Shown here: positions 22,665 through 33,703 of the stretch, in pieces
Numbering within the stretch: the stretch's first letter is position 1
Layout of the letters: the number at the start of each line of letters is the position of its first letter
The notes under the pieces: model-generated
Database searches by the model: none
The model's input: the letters and a program-made list of their open reading frames with translations, nothing else
Told to the model about the DNA's origin: nothing
Translations under genes and position numbers: made by a program
Origin: Muricea muricata
Lineage: Eukaryota; Cnidaria; Anthozoa; Malacalcyonacea; Plexauridae
NCBI GenBank assembly: GCA_963855995.1
Contig: OY979717.1
Location: forward strand, 38,312,680 to 38,376,679
DNA length: 64,000 nt
Direction of reading: 5' to 3'

Positions 22665-23149
22665 ATACTGATAGAGATAAGGAATTAGATGAGAAAAGTA
22701 CCGGTAGCGGAGAAGAAGGCAGCAAAGCTCCCGGCAAAAAGGTATAAGAAATCATTTTAGATAATAAGATTGACATGTGGAAATGTGCTTTTTTGTTTGC
22801 ATTTACTCGTTACTATATTGTAACATTGAACATTGAATTGTAAAAGATTTAGGCTATTACCAGTATTTATTAATTTCGTATTAATAGCAAGTCTTTTTTC
22901 TAACTTTCAGATGACCAAACACAGAAAAGAGGTGGGGAATTTATTTTGATTTATTCACTATAAAAGCTGCATACTGCAAACTGTATACAATGAAGTACAG
23001 TAATAAATGTTCAAATCATTCCAGAGGTAAAATACTGCATAATATGCAAATGCATAATTTTTTTAAAAAGTTATATTTTCTCAATTTAGGAAGATGTCGC
23101 AAATGTGGTATAAAAGGCCACTATGCACGAGAGTGCAATGCAAATATGT
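22665..23149 (+). CDS. Exons of a CCHC zinc-knuckle protein (partial)
   Basis: Three short segments have plausible splice borders. 22665-22741 follows ctgtag and reads D-K-E-L-D-E-K-S-T-G-S-G-E-E-G-S-K-A-P-G-K-K before GTATAAG. 22911-22931 follows ctttcag and reads M-T-K-H-R-K-E before GTGGGG. 23091-23149 follows caatttag and contains C-R-K-C-G-I-K-G-H-Y-A-R-E-C, a perfect CX2CX4HX4C zinc knuckle. Such knuckles bind nucleic acid and often end transposase or gag proteins. The second-to-third exon phase does not fit simply, so either a splice site is wrong or the gene is decayed. No upstream body was recognised. Confidence 0.4.
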
Positions 23150-25054
23150 ATATATTTAAACTACAGCATGTATTTATATGTCTTCATCTATTAACAGCAA
23201 CTGAATTTTCTCTTTACTCTACATTTTAATTGGATAATAATTACAGTTTGGCAATTTCTGCCTGTTCTGAACTTTTGGCATCTAGAGGCCTGACTGTATA
23301 AAAGTAAAGGATATATTCAATTATTAGAGGCAGGATCAATTCCTATCGGACAGGAGAGGTGCAGATGTTCCTAAAGGGATTTGCATTGGTGCACTACCAA
23401 TGGCTAGACTTTGTCCATCTTGTGCCAGTGTTTTTGTCATAACATCATGTTACTTATCCTTTAACTGAAACATTCTTCAACTCAAGTCTATATGAATATA
23501 CAGAGCACATGCCATTTCAGGAGGGGGGGGGGGGTGCAACTAGGGGGTGCACACAGAAAGGCTTTTACTAGCTTATTGTTACTATTATTGTGAAATTTAA
23601 ACGTATATTTTTCACTCTTAACAAAAAGAAAAGTCAAAGATAAAGATGCATTAATTTTACTGACCTAAGCTAAAATGTGAAGATTTTAAATCCCAAATGG
23701 CAAATAGGATTAAATTTTAACAGATTTTCACTAAATTCCCAAGGGTAAAATGAAATTTCGATCAGCAAACTTAACTTATTTTTGCTCAATTTTAGTTCAG
23801 ATTTTAAAATAACGGTGGCATTTAAATGCCAAAAGCCTGGTCTTTCCAACTGTGAAAGAATTATTTCTGTATGTTAAATATTGAGTCCCCTAAAGCACTC
23901 CAAAGTACAATTACCTTTTTTAATACACCCTGTATATCTATTTTAATTTGTAATATTTAATTATTGTATTAATTTTGCCATATTTAATTTTGTTTAAAAA
24001 TTGAGTTTTAAAAATAATAATAAAGAGTAAAATTTAAATATGCATGAATTTGATTTTGAAGTATTATAATTATACATTATTATTATTATGATTGGGCCAA
24101 ATAAAATTCTACTTTCTCAGGGCCATACTCTCCAAATTTTCACGGAGTTGGAGGGTTAGTTTTAAAACTATATTTTTTCAATATAAACAAAATGAGTATG
24201 CACAAATGTGGCTCAAACCATTTTGCTGTCATCTTCATATTAAAACCTTGTACAAAATATAGAGCACAAGTGTGAGAAAAATTTGAAACATTATAACCGT
24301 AAGACAATGAAAGTTTATTGCATTTAGAAATTCAGAGGAATGAATCATAAATTCTGATCAACAGGCAGGTACTGATGCTAACCAAGTTTAACCCTGAGTT
24401 AACTTAAAATCCAATGGAAATTTCCTATTAGCACGTGTTTATGAATGTGGAAATATTTTTCAGAAATCTTGTCTGAATATGTTGTAGTTTTCTTCTGTGA
24501 AGTTTTGCGCAGAAATACATCAGCTATAACGGCAGGTTAAATTTTAGCCCACGGTTAGCGCAAATCCTGCTTTGAACAACTGGCCCCTGGAGAGCGGCAA
24601 AGCCCAATTGTATATTGTTCTGGCAAGGACACTGAAACCTTGCTGAATTGGTCTAGGTATGCAATTTGTAACTTGGGCAAATGTTCCTTGGGATCCCAAT
24701 CCATTGAGATCACACTAATTTAAATTTATATGTGTAGATTGAGAGTACTTTGATTTATGTTGATGAAAAAAAATTCTTACCTTCCTGGCCTTGTCTCTGT
24801 CATATTGACTGCCATGTGGGCTAACATTTATCTGGTGCATTAGCAACGTTCAGTAAATTACCCCAGAAAAGTGAAAAGCATTAACTATGCCATATATAAA
24901 ATTTATTACCACTAGTATACACATTAGAAAATGATGTATTTACAAGAACCGACAATTTTAGTCGTGTTTCCTTGCTTCATTTCTAAGTTGGGAAAATTTT
25001 GAGAAAAACAAACAACAGCAATATGGATATATTATAAAACTAAACAGAAATTTG
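23150..25054. other. Non-coding, includes a poly-G run
   Basis: No ORF or motif. A run of 13-14 G lies at about 23522-23535. Confidence 0.3.
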
Positions 25055-25190
25055 AGGAAAAAATGGACATTGCTAAACAACGAAACAGCGAAACAACAGA
25101 ACGAGACAGCGAAATATCTTCTCTCGGGTAGTTTACTTGTTCTTCAGGTATTACGAGCCCTAAAAGTTACAGCAGAACGCAGCTGACGTC
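25055..25190 (+). repeat. Dispersed repeat (inverted partner at 42305-42425)
   Basis: acattgctaaacaacgaa and gagccctaaaagttacagca recur in reverse complement at 42320-42415. The two copies differ by small indels. Confidence 0.6.
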
Positions 25191-25561
25191 ATTTAGAATT
25201 TTTTCCTCAAAAGTTTTTTTGAGTTTTTAAACTTATATTTGTTTTTATTTTGAAAATAAAAAGCGTGCCAGTGTCATTTTTCAACCCAGTTTGCCAGGAC
25301 AACTTGGCAGAAAGCAAATACATAACAATTTTCATCCGGTCTAAGCAAGTTTCTCAGCAGGCCACAAGCGGGATCTCGACTAAACGAGAGAACTCGTTTG
25401 ACATGTAATTGCAATGTTCAGAATCAATTAGCCCATGTAATACGGTTGCACTAAGAAATTGCATGATTCAACCTTTTTAAAACAACAAATCTGGAATTAG
25501 TTACTTACGAATAAGATAGGGGGTGAAATTTTAGAAAACACTTCGGACTTTTGCAGCGGAA

Positions 25562-25730
25562 ACCATCAGTGGCATCTCCTGCTCGATAAGTGAGGGGGAC
25601 ATAATCATATATTCGTGTTCTGCACAATTACTTTTGAAATCGAATCGAATCGAAGAAATTAGTTGTGCAAAACACGAATATATAAAGATGTTCCCCTCAC
25701 CGCGCACGCTGGTGATGGCACTAGCAACCA
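25562..25730. repeat. Foldback element (~165 bp)
   Basis: Arms near 25570-25635 and 25655-25721 pair (tgcacaattact / agttgtgca, catatattcgtgtt / aacacgaatatat, gtgaggggg / cccctcac). A spacer with tcgaatcgaatcga lies between them. Confidence 0.65.
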
Positions 25731-25966
25731 TGTAAATATCTCAGGGAAATCAACGGCACTTAGCAAGTCATGCATGTGACTGAAGCTGAAATTTTTAATA
25801 CGCAAAAAATTGCATTTAAAACAATCTTGTGAACCCAAACCACACAGAAGATGTCGAAAGAAAATCTGATATCATTTCTGCAAATTTATTGAGAAAGTGA
25901 GATGACTTAGGTTCATCATCCAACATGGCAACAAAAAAACAAAATAGACCTCAAGGCAGTAAAAAG

Positions 25967-26213
25967 CAGTGAACTCAATATAACTGGAAGGCTACCTTCG
26001 TATAAATCGATACGCAAAATTTGAAGCCAAACTTGACTGCCAGAAATGCGTGTTTATATCACGCGTTCATCACCCACGCGAGAACTCTTCAGGGGTTGCA
26101 GCATGTTGTTTTTGGCCGAGTTTTTAAATGCATGGAAAGACTGGCAAAAACCCCAACAACTTGGCTTCAAATTTCCCACCTCAGGTAGCCTTCCAGTTAT
26201 ATTGAGTTCACTG
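25967..26213. mobile_element. hAT-type MITE, 247 bp, TSD GTAAAAAG
   Basis: The left end CAGTGAACTCAATATAAC and its exact complement at the right end extend into ~65-base arms. The 8-bp direct duplication GTAAAAAG flanks it at 25959-25966 and 26214-26221. An 8-bp duplication with a CAGTG start is diagnostic of hAT elements. No coding capacity. Confidence 0.9.
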
Positions 26214-26221
26214 GTAAAAAG

Positions 26222-27434
26222 TCAGCATAATTGAAATAAACACTATAAAACCATATTCTTAAGTTTAAAGAACGTTTTGTACATGTACATTTTTATTGGT
26301 CGCGTGACCAGTTGCCGCAATTGTCTCTTCCACTTGGTCATTGTAACTTTTAACAATCAAAATTCGAAAACTTACTCTTGTTTTGACTCATTTTTTGAAT
26401 CCATATCTATTTTCAGCATGTAAGGGTCACATTCCATGTTAATGCAAGTCGCCTATCGGCCCCTAATGTTAGTGTTGAAACTATGCAATAGTACTGCGTG
26501 TCAATATGGCATGGTGGATATTAAAATTTAAATTGAAAATAAGCATTTATCATTCCATTTTTAATTAAACTATGTATCAATAATGATGTCATCTTGATCG
26601 TGATGCATTGTGTTCTATCCATTATCTCATACCTAGCGTATTAGTCACTTTCCTATTGGCTAAGAGGAGGTGCGTCCAAAGTTGAGCCCACCTGCTGACT
26701 GACATATATGTGGAAGTGAAAACATGACAACCGAAATTTGTTCTTCCCAGTCGGGTTTATTTGGTTTATATAATAAATTTTGTCAATGTTTTGGTACAAA
26801 GGCATAAAGGTACAAAGGTAATATTGTACAGCATTTTCCAGCTTGCATGTAGTTTGATTCTATATGTTGGCCTCAAACATTTTATGCCATCAGTGTGCAC
26901 GTATGGTGTAATGAATTTTTAAATGATAAATTTCATTCAAATTTATTTATTTTTCTAGGTTCTTGTTTGTTTTATTAGTTATTCCAAGCATTTAATTTGT
27001 CTTTTATTTAGAATAATAAAAATTATGGTTGTCTCCCATATACTTCATTTGTAGCAGTTCAAAACAGTTCGATTATCCTGGATGGACCACAATGCACTGC
27101 AATATGCTCAAAATTCAAAATGACGTCGCTGTTGTTGAAAAACTCGATTATGACGATTTTGAAAAATAAACTGTCGACCCAAAATAAAATGTTACGAATA
27201 ACCGCACTTTGGACATTGGTGATTTGAGAATTGACATAATTTCTTTTTAAATCAGCACAGTAATTGAAAATATAACTGCGAACATCATCAATAACTATCC
27301 AGAAATTCATGCCCAAATCTGTAATTCTTGCAAGTGCATCGAGCTTAAGTAACAATCTATGTCTGTTTTATTGTCTATTTGTAGAACAAAAATTTCAACA
27401 TCCATTTAAATATTAAACAGTTTCACACGAAGAC
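26222..27434. other. No supported feature
   Basis: AT-rich non-coding DNA. The minus frame at 27059-27355 shows no family motif. Confidence 0.3.
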
Positions 27435-28043
27435 GTTTGCTACAGGGCCAGATTAACCAAAAACCTAGGTAACCTATTTATAGGTTAACCCTGACCCCAC
27501 CCCCAACTGAAGGGGCTGCCAAAAATTCTACAAACAATACCTGCGTGGTACTCACGATGGACACACGACACTTACTATAATTGAGTTTAAAAGTCATACA
27601 GCTCATAGCACAGATTACAGACGAAGTTCACCACCTCCCCCTTTCCCATAGATTTCATGGACAAGCGTGGGTCTGCAATTTCCTCCACGAGCCAAGAACA
27701 TGAAGTTAAATTAATGAGACGTTTATGACATGGTGTGTTCGTTTTTAAAAACAAGCAGGGCATTAGCACTAATGAAGACCGAGCTTACGGATCGATAGTT
27801 TTGCAATAATAAATTTACGCGATGTTTCCACAAAGCTACACAAGTATATTGTCTTCACAATGCAAACGTACAAGGAACTTATTACAAGGAGCTTAAGCAG
27901 TGGTAGTTCGCCATGCAATACTACTGACCGCAAACTTACCAATCATAACACAGAATGTTAAATGAGGTCATGTAGTAACCAAGGTTAATATGTTAGGAGC
28001 CAGCGTGCGATCTGGGTCTGAGTGACCCTTCTGCTGAGCTGGA

Positions 28044-28051
28044 TATATAAG
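28044..28051 (+). promoter_or_regulatory. TATA box of the DIRS-like element
   Basis: tatataag lies 108 bases upstream of the gag start codon, after a GC-richer stretch. It is followed by a plausible initiator region. Inference from motif and position only. Confidence 0.45.
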
Positions 28052-28158
28052 AGCATCAGTCGTCCTTAATCATTCGCTAGCTAATAAAACCAACAGCAAC
28101 AATTTGCAGGAAATAGGGTTAGAAAATTTTTTTGATTATTTTTTGTTTGAAAACAAAT

Positions 28159-29399
28159 ATGTCGGAGCTTAAAAGAGAGATCATTAACGATACAGCGCCA
28201 GGTTCATCCCACTGTTCTATTGATTGGGCTGCTGCATTCAAATCACCGGAGTTTGGTGCTGGCTTACAGACCGCAGTAGCAGAAGCCATCACAAATTAAT
28301 CGGGATCAAGTTCAGTGGCAAGCAGTGTTACTACATTGGAGCAAATGGGTGAGGTTAGTCCGTTGATGCCCAGCACAACCACATCACATGCGCCATCTCA
28401 AGGTATGTTGACTGCTCCTGTTTTTGTTGGCTTGTTGGACGCGTTGACACAATCGAGCGTCGTTGATCAGACAGTTAATTTTTGCCCTACCTTCATCCAT
28501 GAGGCAGTTCCTGCTCCTATAGTTATCACGGGAATGAGCAGCAGTTTTAACCAAGCGTTTATCTTGGGCCCGGGTTGCCCACCTGTCCCTGCTAAACTTG
28601 TCTCGCACATTTTATCTGGCAAGTTCATTGAATTGTCCGAGCTCATGCTAGAAAACTTAGATGCCCCAACGACCGAATCCACCTCCTTTACAATTGAAGG
28701 TCGCTCGATTGTGCCCACAACGACTACGTTGTCGCAAAAGAAAACTGAAATCACTGATATTCTGACTTGGATAGAGAGTTTTAATAGTTACATTTCCGTG
28801 ATCACTGCATGTCAACCAGAAAAATTCGCGACTTACTTGCCTATGTGGCCTTAATAATGCGCATGGCTAAGCAATTTCCCGGACGGTGTTGGTATAGCTA
28901 TGATCGCACCTTTCGTCTCGAAGCCGCTGCATCCAATTCAAAGAATTGGAGTCAAATTAAGTCAGATCTGTATCACTATCATACATCTGTAGCAGTCAAG
29001 CATCAACCCCAAGCGGCAAGACCTAGCAAGCCTCGCGGTGACCCCCATTCGATGATTTTTGCAAATCATGTAATACAGGGGCATGTAGCAGTCCATGCGA
29101 ATCCTGTAGATTTCACCACAATTGCGATCAAAACGAGTGTGGCGGAGCGCATCCCAGAATCCACTGCACAGAGTTTGGATGAAAGTGGGGGCCAAGCCCT
29201 GGCAATGACCCAACCCGCTGGTGACAGCCGAAACGACCTTAAGAGAGACGGTGTTGGTAATAAGCATGTTTTTTCCTGTATAAATGTCGCACATACTTTT
29301 AACCTGCCGGATGCATCTGTTGTTTCTCCAATTAATGTAGCCAAGCTGGCTTACAATTATGCAATCATCCGAACAGAAGCAAAGTTGAGTACATTTTAA
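28159..29399 (+). pseudogene. DIRS-like gag (capsid-like) gene
   Basis: ATG at 28159 (M-S-E-L-K-R-E) runs to an in-frame TAA near 28297 and then on to 28854. It includes G-P-G-C-P-P-V-P-A-K-L-V and G-K-F-I-E-L-S-E-L, the conserved linker of DIRS/Ngaro gag proteins. A frameshift near 28830 moves into 28809-29399 (W-Y-S-Y-D-R-T-F-R, then N-W-S-Q-I). A second frame near 29060-29180 carries the zinc-finger cysteines (C-K-S-C, C-S-S-P-C-E-S-C, C-G-G-A-H-P-R-I-H-C). That arrangement is typical of gag C-termini in this group. At least one stop and two shifts make it defective. Confidence 0.7.
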
Positions 29400-30366
29400 A
29401 TGGTTTTCGTTATGGGTTTCGGCTGGGATTTCACTCCAATACCATCACTCTTAAGTCAGCTAAAAAGAACTGCCCTTCATCTGCTGAGCACCTCGCTATC
29501 ATTGATAAATACCTCGCGAGAGAAGTCTCCTTAGACAGGGTCGTTGGGCCCTTCCAAGCTCCAGCATTAAGCAGTTTACACATTAGTCGCTTCGGTGTAA
29601 TTCCTAAGAAGGATGGCGGCTGGCGTCTGATACTTGATTTGTCTTTTCCGTTTGGCCATAGTGTTAATGATGGTATTAATAAAGAGGATTTTACTGTAAC
29701 ATAGTAAAGTGTCTGGTGGAATTGCCTTAATTGTCAAAGCCGAACATGGTGCGTTAATTGGTAAAGTTGACATTAAAAGTGCTTATCGCATTATCCCAGT
29801 ACATCCGTCCGAATAATGAATGCAAAGTCGACATTGAATGGTGGCGATCATTTCTGCCTGGTTGGGATGGGGTATATTTTTTTATCTGCCTGAGTGGGCC
29901 CCAGTCCCCGACCTTTTTCTGTCCATGGATGCCTCTGGCAGTATTGGGTACGGTGTGTTCTACTCGGGGGAATGGTTTAATGGCGCTTGGTCAGTGGCAC
30001 AACAATCGCTGAGCATTGCTTATAAGTAAATTTTTCCCATAGTCCTTTCCTGCTATCTATGGGTGGGAAAAATGGTGGAATCGACGTATTCAATTTGATT
30101 GTGATAACCAAAGTGTTGTTGCAATAATTAATTCTGGGACATCTAAAGACAGTCACATTATGAAGCTTGTCAGAGAGTTATTTTTGTGCACTGCTCGCAT
30201 GAACTTTACTATCATCACAAAACATGTCCCCGAAAAGGATAATAACATAGCTGATGCGCTGTCTCATTTTAACATGCAGGTCTTTCGTCAACTGGCTCCA
30301 CACGCTCACCTAACTCCGGTTATGGTCCCTCCAGCAGTGCTAGCCCGTTTGAATTATCTACATTAG
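29390..30366 (+). pseudogene. DIRS-like reverse transcriptase and RNase H, internally deleted
   Basis: 29390-29704 reads N-G-F-R-Y-G-F-R-L-G-F, R-F-G-V-I-P-K-K-D-G-G-W-R and D-L-S-F-P-F-G-H-S-V-N-D-G-I, the RT fingers. After a slip, G-K-V-D-I-K-S-A-Y-R-I-I-P-V-H-P (to 29816) includes the first catalytic Asp. The sequence then jumps to the end of RT and to RNase H (L-S-M-D-A-S-G-S-I-G-Y-G-V-F, near 29930). No Y-x-D-D motif is present, so the polymerase core is deleted. 30160-30366 gives H-V-P-E-K-D-N-N-I-A-D-A-L-S, the RNase H end used by DIRS and Gypsy-like polymerases. Confidence 0.75.
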
Positions 30367-30379
30367 AACAGCAGATGCG

Positions 30380-31363
30380 AACACTAGTGTTTAGGGCATT
30401 GCTAATTCAACTCAACAAACCTACAACGCAGCGCAAATTTCTTGAGTTTTGTCACTGGAGCAAGTGTTTCAATGACAATGGTTCCCCTTTGCAGCGTCTG
30501 AATGGACTTTGATGTTATTCGCCACTCACCTGTCGCATATGGTTAAAGCGTCGTCTATCAAGGTTTATTTGGCTGGAGTGCGATCGCTCCATATAGAAAA
30601 CGGCTTCACGAATCCGCTGTCTAATTGTTTACGGCTCAAGCGAGTCTTACGGAGTGTTAAACGCTTGCAGGGTATCTCGACTCGACAACGGCTTCCAGTG
30701 ATGTTGGCAGTACTGTCAAGTATACGGGCAGTGTTAAATTTCGACTGCTACGACGATATTTTGTTTTGGGCTGCATGCTGCATGGGATTTTTTGGCTTCC
30801 TTCGATCTGGTGAGTTTACAACGCCAAGCAGCAAGTTTGACTCGCAAATCTATTTAGCTCTCTCCGATGTGAAAATCGACAAGCATATCAACCCAAAGTT
30901 AATCTTTCTGCATATCAAATGCTCGAAAATCGACCTCTTTCGGCAAGGGTCCACTATACGCCTCGGGATCTCTGGCAAAGACATCTGCGCAGTTAGGGCG
31001 CTGCTGGACTACCTTCAACTTTGTGGGCGTAATGCAGGACCCCTCTTTCGTCATTCAACTGGATCTCCACTGACTAGAGCAACACTAACCACTTGGCTCA
31101 AAAACGCAGTAGATCGCGCTGGTTTATCAGGAAACTTTTCAGGTCATAGTTTTCGCATTGGTGCAGCAACATCCGCTGCTGCCACAGGTATTCCAGATCA
31201 CTTAATCAAGACCTTAGGGGGAGATGGTCCAGCAATGCCTATCAATTGTACATACAAACACCTCACCACATTATCGAGGCCGTTCCTGCACGCATTGTTT
31301 GTAATAATAGTCATAATAATAACAATAAATAGTTTCCAAGATTTAATTGTCGTGTTCTTTTGA
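30380..31363 (+). pseudogene. DIRS-like tyrosine recombinase
   Basis: The main frame from 30509 shows the core-binding part (H-L-S-H-M-V-K-A-S-S-I) and the catalytic domain. The first Arg is in G-F-L-R-S-G-E-F. The His-x-x-Arg box is in S-G-H-S-F-R-I-G-A-A-T-S. After an extra G in the run near 31215 the next frame carries G-R-W-S-S-N-A-Y-Q-L-Y-I, the second Arg/Trp and the nucleophilic Tyr. The catalytic set R, H-R, W, Y is therefore present but split by a one-base slip. Tyrosine recombinases replace integrase in DIRS retroelements, integrating a circular intermediate. The N-terminal start before 30509 (T-T-Q-R-K-F-L-E-F-C) is in another frame. Confidence 0.8.
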
Positions 31364-31384
31364 GAGTCTTTGCAATGGGTGTGG

Positions 31385-33060
31385 TCCCTAGTGAGTCTGT
31401 GACAGCCTAGTAACTGGGTGTGGCCCTTGGTAATTTAAATTTGGTGACAGCTTAGCAGTTGGGTATGGTCCCATTGCTAATTTTATTCTAACGTTAGCTT
31501 AGCATTGGGCGTAGTCCCTGTGCTAATTTTGAATTTGGCAACAGCTTAGCAACTGGGTGTGGTCCCTTTGCAAAATTTGATGTGGCGACAGCTTAGCAAT
31601 TGGGTGTGGTCCCTTTGCTAATTTTAATGTTGCGACAGCTTAGCAATTGCATATGGTCCCTTTGCTAATTTTATTTTAACGACAGCTTAGCATTGGGCGT
31701 AGTCCCTTTGCTAATTTTGCATTTGGCAACAGCTTAGTAATTGGGTGTGGTCCCTTTGCTAATTTTAATGCAGCAACAGCTTAGCAATTGGGTGTGGTCC
31801 CTTTGCTAATTTTATTTTAACAACAGCTTAGCATTGGGTGTAGTCCCTTTGCTAATTTTTGCATTTAGCTACAGCTTAGCAATTGGGCGTGGTCCCTTTG
31901 CTAATTTTAATGCAGCGACAGCTTAGCAATTGGGTGTGGTCCCTTTGCTAATCTTAATGTAGCGACAGCTTAGCAATTGGTGTGGTCCCTTCTCTAATTT
32001 TATTTTAACAACAGCTTAGCATTGGGCGTAGTCCCTTTGCTAATTTTGCATTTGGCAACAGCTTAGTAATTGGGTGTGGTCCCTTTGCTAGTTTTAATGC
32101 AGCAACAGCTTAGCAATTGGGTGTGGTCCCTTTGCTAATTTTATTTTAACAACAGCTTAGCATTGGGCGTAGTCCCTTTGCTAATTTTTGCATTTAGCTA
32201 CAGCTTGGCAATTGGGCGTGGTCCCTTTGCTAATTTTAATGCAGCGACAGCTTAGCAATTGGGTGTGGTCCCTTTGCTAATTTTAATGTAGCGACAGCTT
32301 AGCAATTGGTGTGGTCCCTTCACTAATTTTATTTTAACAACAGCTTAGCATTGGGCATAGTCCCTATGCTAACTTTGCATTTTGCAGCAGCTTAGGAATG
32401 AGCATGGTCCCTTTGCTAGTTTGCATGTGGTGACAGCTTAGCAATTGGGTGTCGTCCCTTTGCTAATTTTATTTTAAACAGTTTAGCATTGGGCATAATC
32501 CCTGTGCTAATTTTGCATTTGGCAACAGCTTAGAATTGGGTGTGGTCCCTTTGCTAATTTATTTTAACAACAGCTTAGCATTGAGCATAGTTCCTTTGCT
32601 AATTTTGCATTTAGCAACAGCTTGGCAATTGGGCATGGTCCATTTGCTAATTTTAATGTGGCGACAGCTTAGCAATTGGGTGTGGTCCCTTTGCTAGTTT
32701 TAATGCAGCAACAACTTAGCCATTGGGTGTGGTCCCTTTGCTAATTCTAAGGTGGCAACAGCTTAGCAATTGGGTGGTTCCTTTGCTAATTTTATTTTAA
32801 CAACAGCTTAGCATTGGGCATAGTCCCTGCGCTAAATTTGGATTTGGCAACAGCTTAGCGATTGGGTGTGGTTCCTTTGCTAATTCTAATGGAGCGACAG
32901 CTTAGCAATTGGGTGTGGTCCCTTTGCTAATTTCATTTTAGCGACAGCTTAGCATTGGGCGTGGTCCCGGTGCTAATGTTGAATTTGGCAACAGCTTAGC
33001 AATTGGGTGTGGTCCCTTTGCTAATTGCGTTTGAATGACAGCCAGTGAGTACTTGGGTGT
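31385..33060. repeat. Minisatellite, ~47-bp monomer, ~35 copies
   Basis: The core cagcttagcaattgggtgtg followed by gtccctttgctaatttt repeats without interruption, with variant spacers (atgcagcga, attttaacaa, gcatttggcaa). Spacers follow a higher-order order of about 329 bases (for example gcatttagctacagctt at 31861 and 32190), i.e. seven monomers. Each monomer contains TTAGCAA and TTTGCTAA flanking GGG...CCC, an imperfect dyad able to form a hairpin. It follows the recombinase frame directly. Confidence 0.9.
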
Positions 33061-33703
33061 AGTTTCTGTGCTAAATTTATTGTGGCAACAGCTGAGCAAT
33101 TAGTTTTATTCTGTTGCGCTGATGTTATCTGTGACGCTATTGATTTAAAGCTACCGTGTGGAGGTGGTTAGAACAGACGGGGAGTTAGTTACTTGGAGTA
33201 GTGAATTTCAGAGAAATATCACTTTGGTGGTCAGGCCCTCGCTGTACAGATTCACATGACTCGGACTTGAATCCAAGTAACACAAATCCCAGACTTTAAC
33301 TGACCGCGTCTGCACCTAACCAACCACACGGGTAAGTATGGTGACGACGGATATTAAGCTGGTGTGCTTTTCATGGTTAATCTGGCCCTGATTTGCAAGT
33401 TTGTATATTGAACTTATTTTAAATATTAAAGCACATGTTCTAATTTGTTACATTCTGGAATATGTAAACAAATATCATGAATACATGTGGAAAGCGACTG
33501 CAATGCCAGTTCACCATAAACTGAATATTAATGATCCTGCTATGAGGCCTGATAAAAACGGCTGATCAGGAGGATAAAATTTAAATCGCATATGACAAAT
33601 TATGCCGTGTAAACGTACTTAACTAGTGTTAACTGTTATTAGCATGTAAAAGTCCTTAACGAACACAACTGTAAAACTATGATGAATCTATGACGAACGA
33701 TGT
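33061..33703. other. Element flank, no gene seen
   Basis: Contains the right hAT-like end (33375-33390). No ORF or motif otherwise. Confidence 0.3.

Larger units (their letters stand above)
27443..33390. mobile_element. hAT-like ends enclosing a DIRS-like retroelement and a minisatellite
   Basis: CAGGGCCAGATTAACC at 27443-27458 is exactly complementary to 33375-33390. The adjoining octamers GTTTGCTA (27435-27442) and ATTTGCAA (33391-33398) agree at six of eight positions, consistent with an aged hAT target duplication. Everything between is a DIRS-like element plus array and short flanks without a hAT transposase. I infer a short non-autonomous hAT element into which the retroelement inserted, or which it captured. 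Confidence 0.5.

Noticed and set aside
28467-29294. Minus-strand frames opposite the DIRS-like gag
   Set aside because: Codon shadows; the plus strand carries the recognisable gag and zinc-finger motifs.
31385-33060. CRISPR-like array
   Set aside because: Regular ~47-bp repeats, but spacers are a few recurring variants of the repeat itself and the context is a eukaryotic retroelement; it is a minisatellite.
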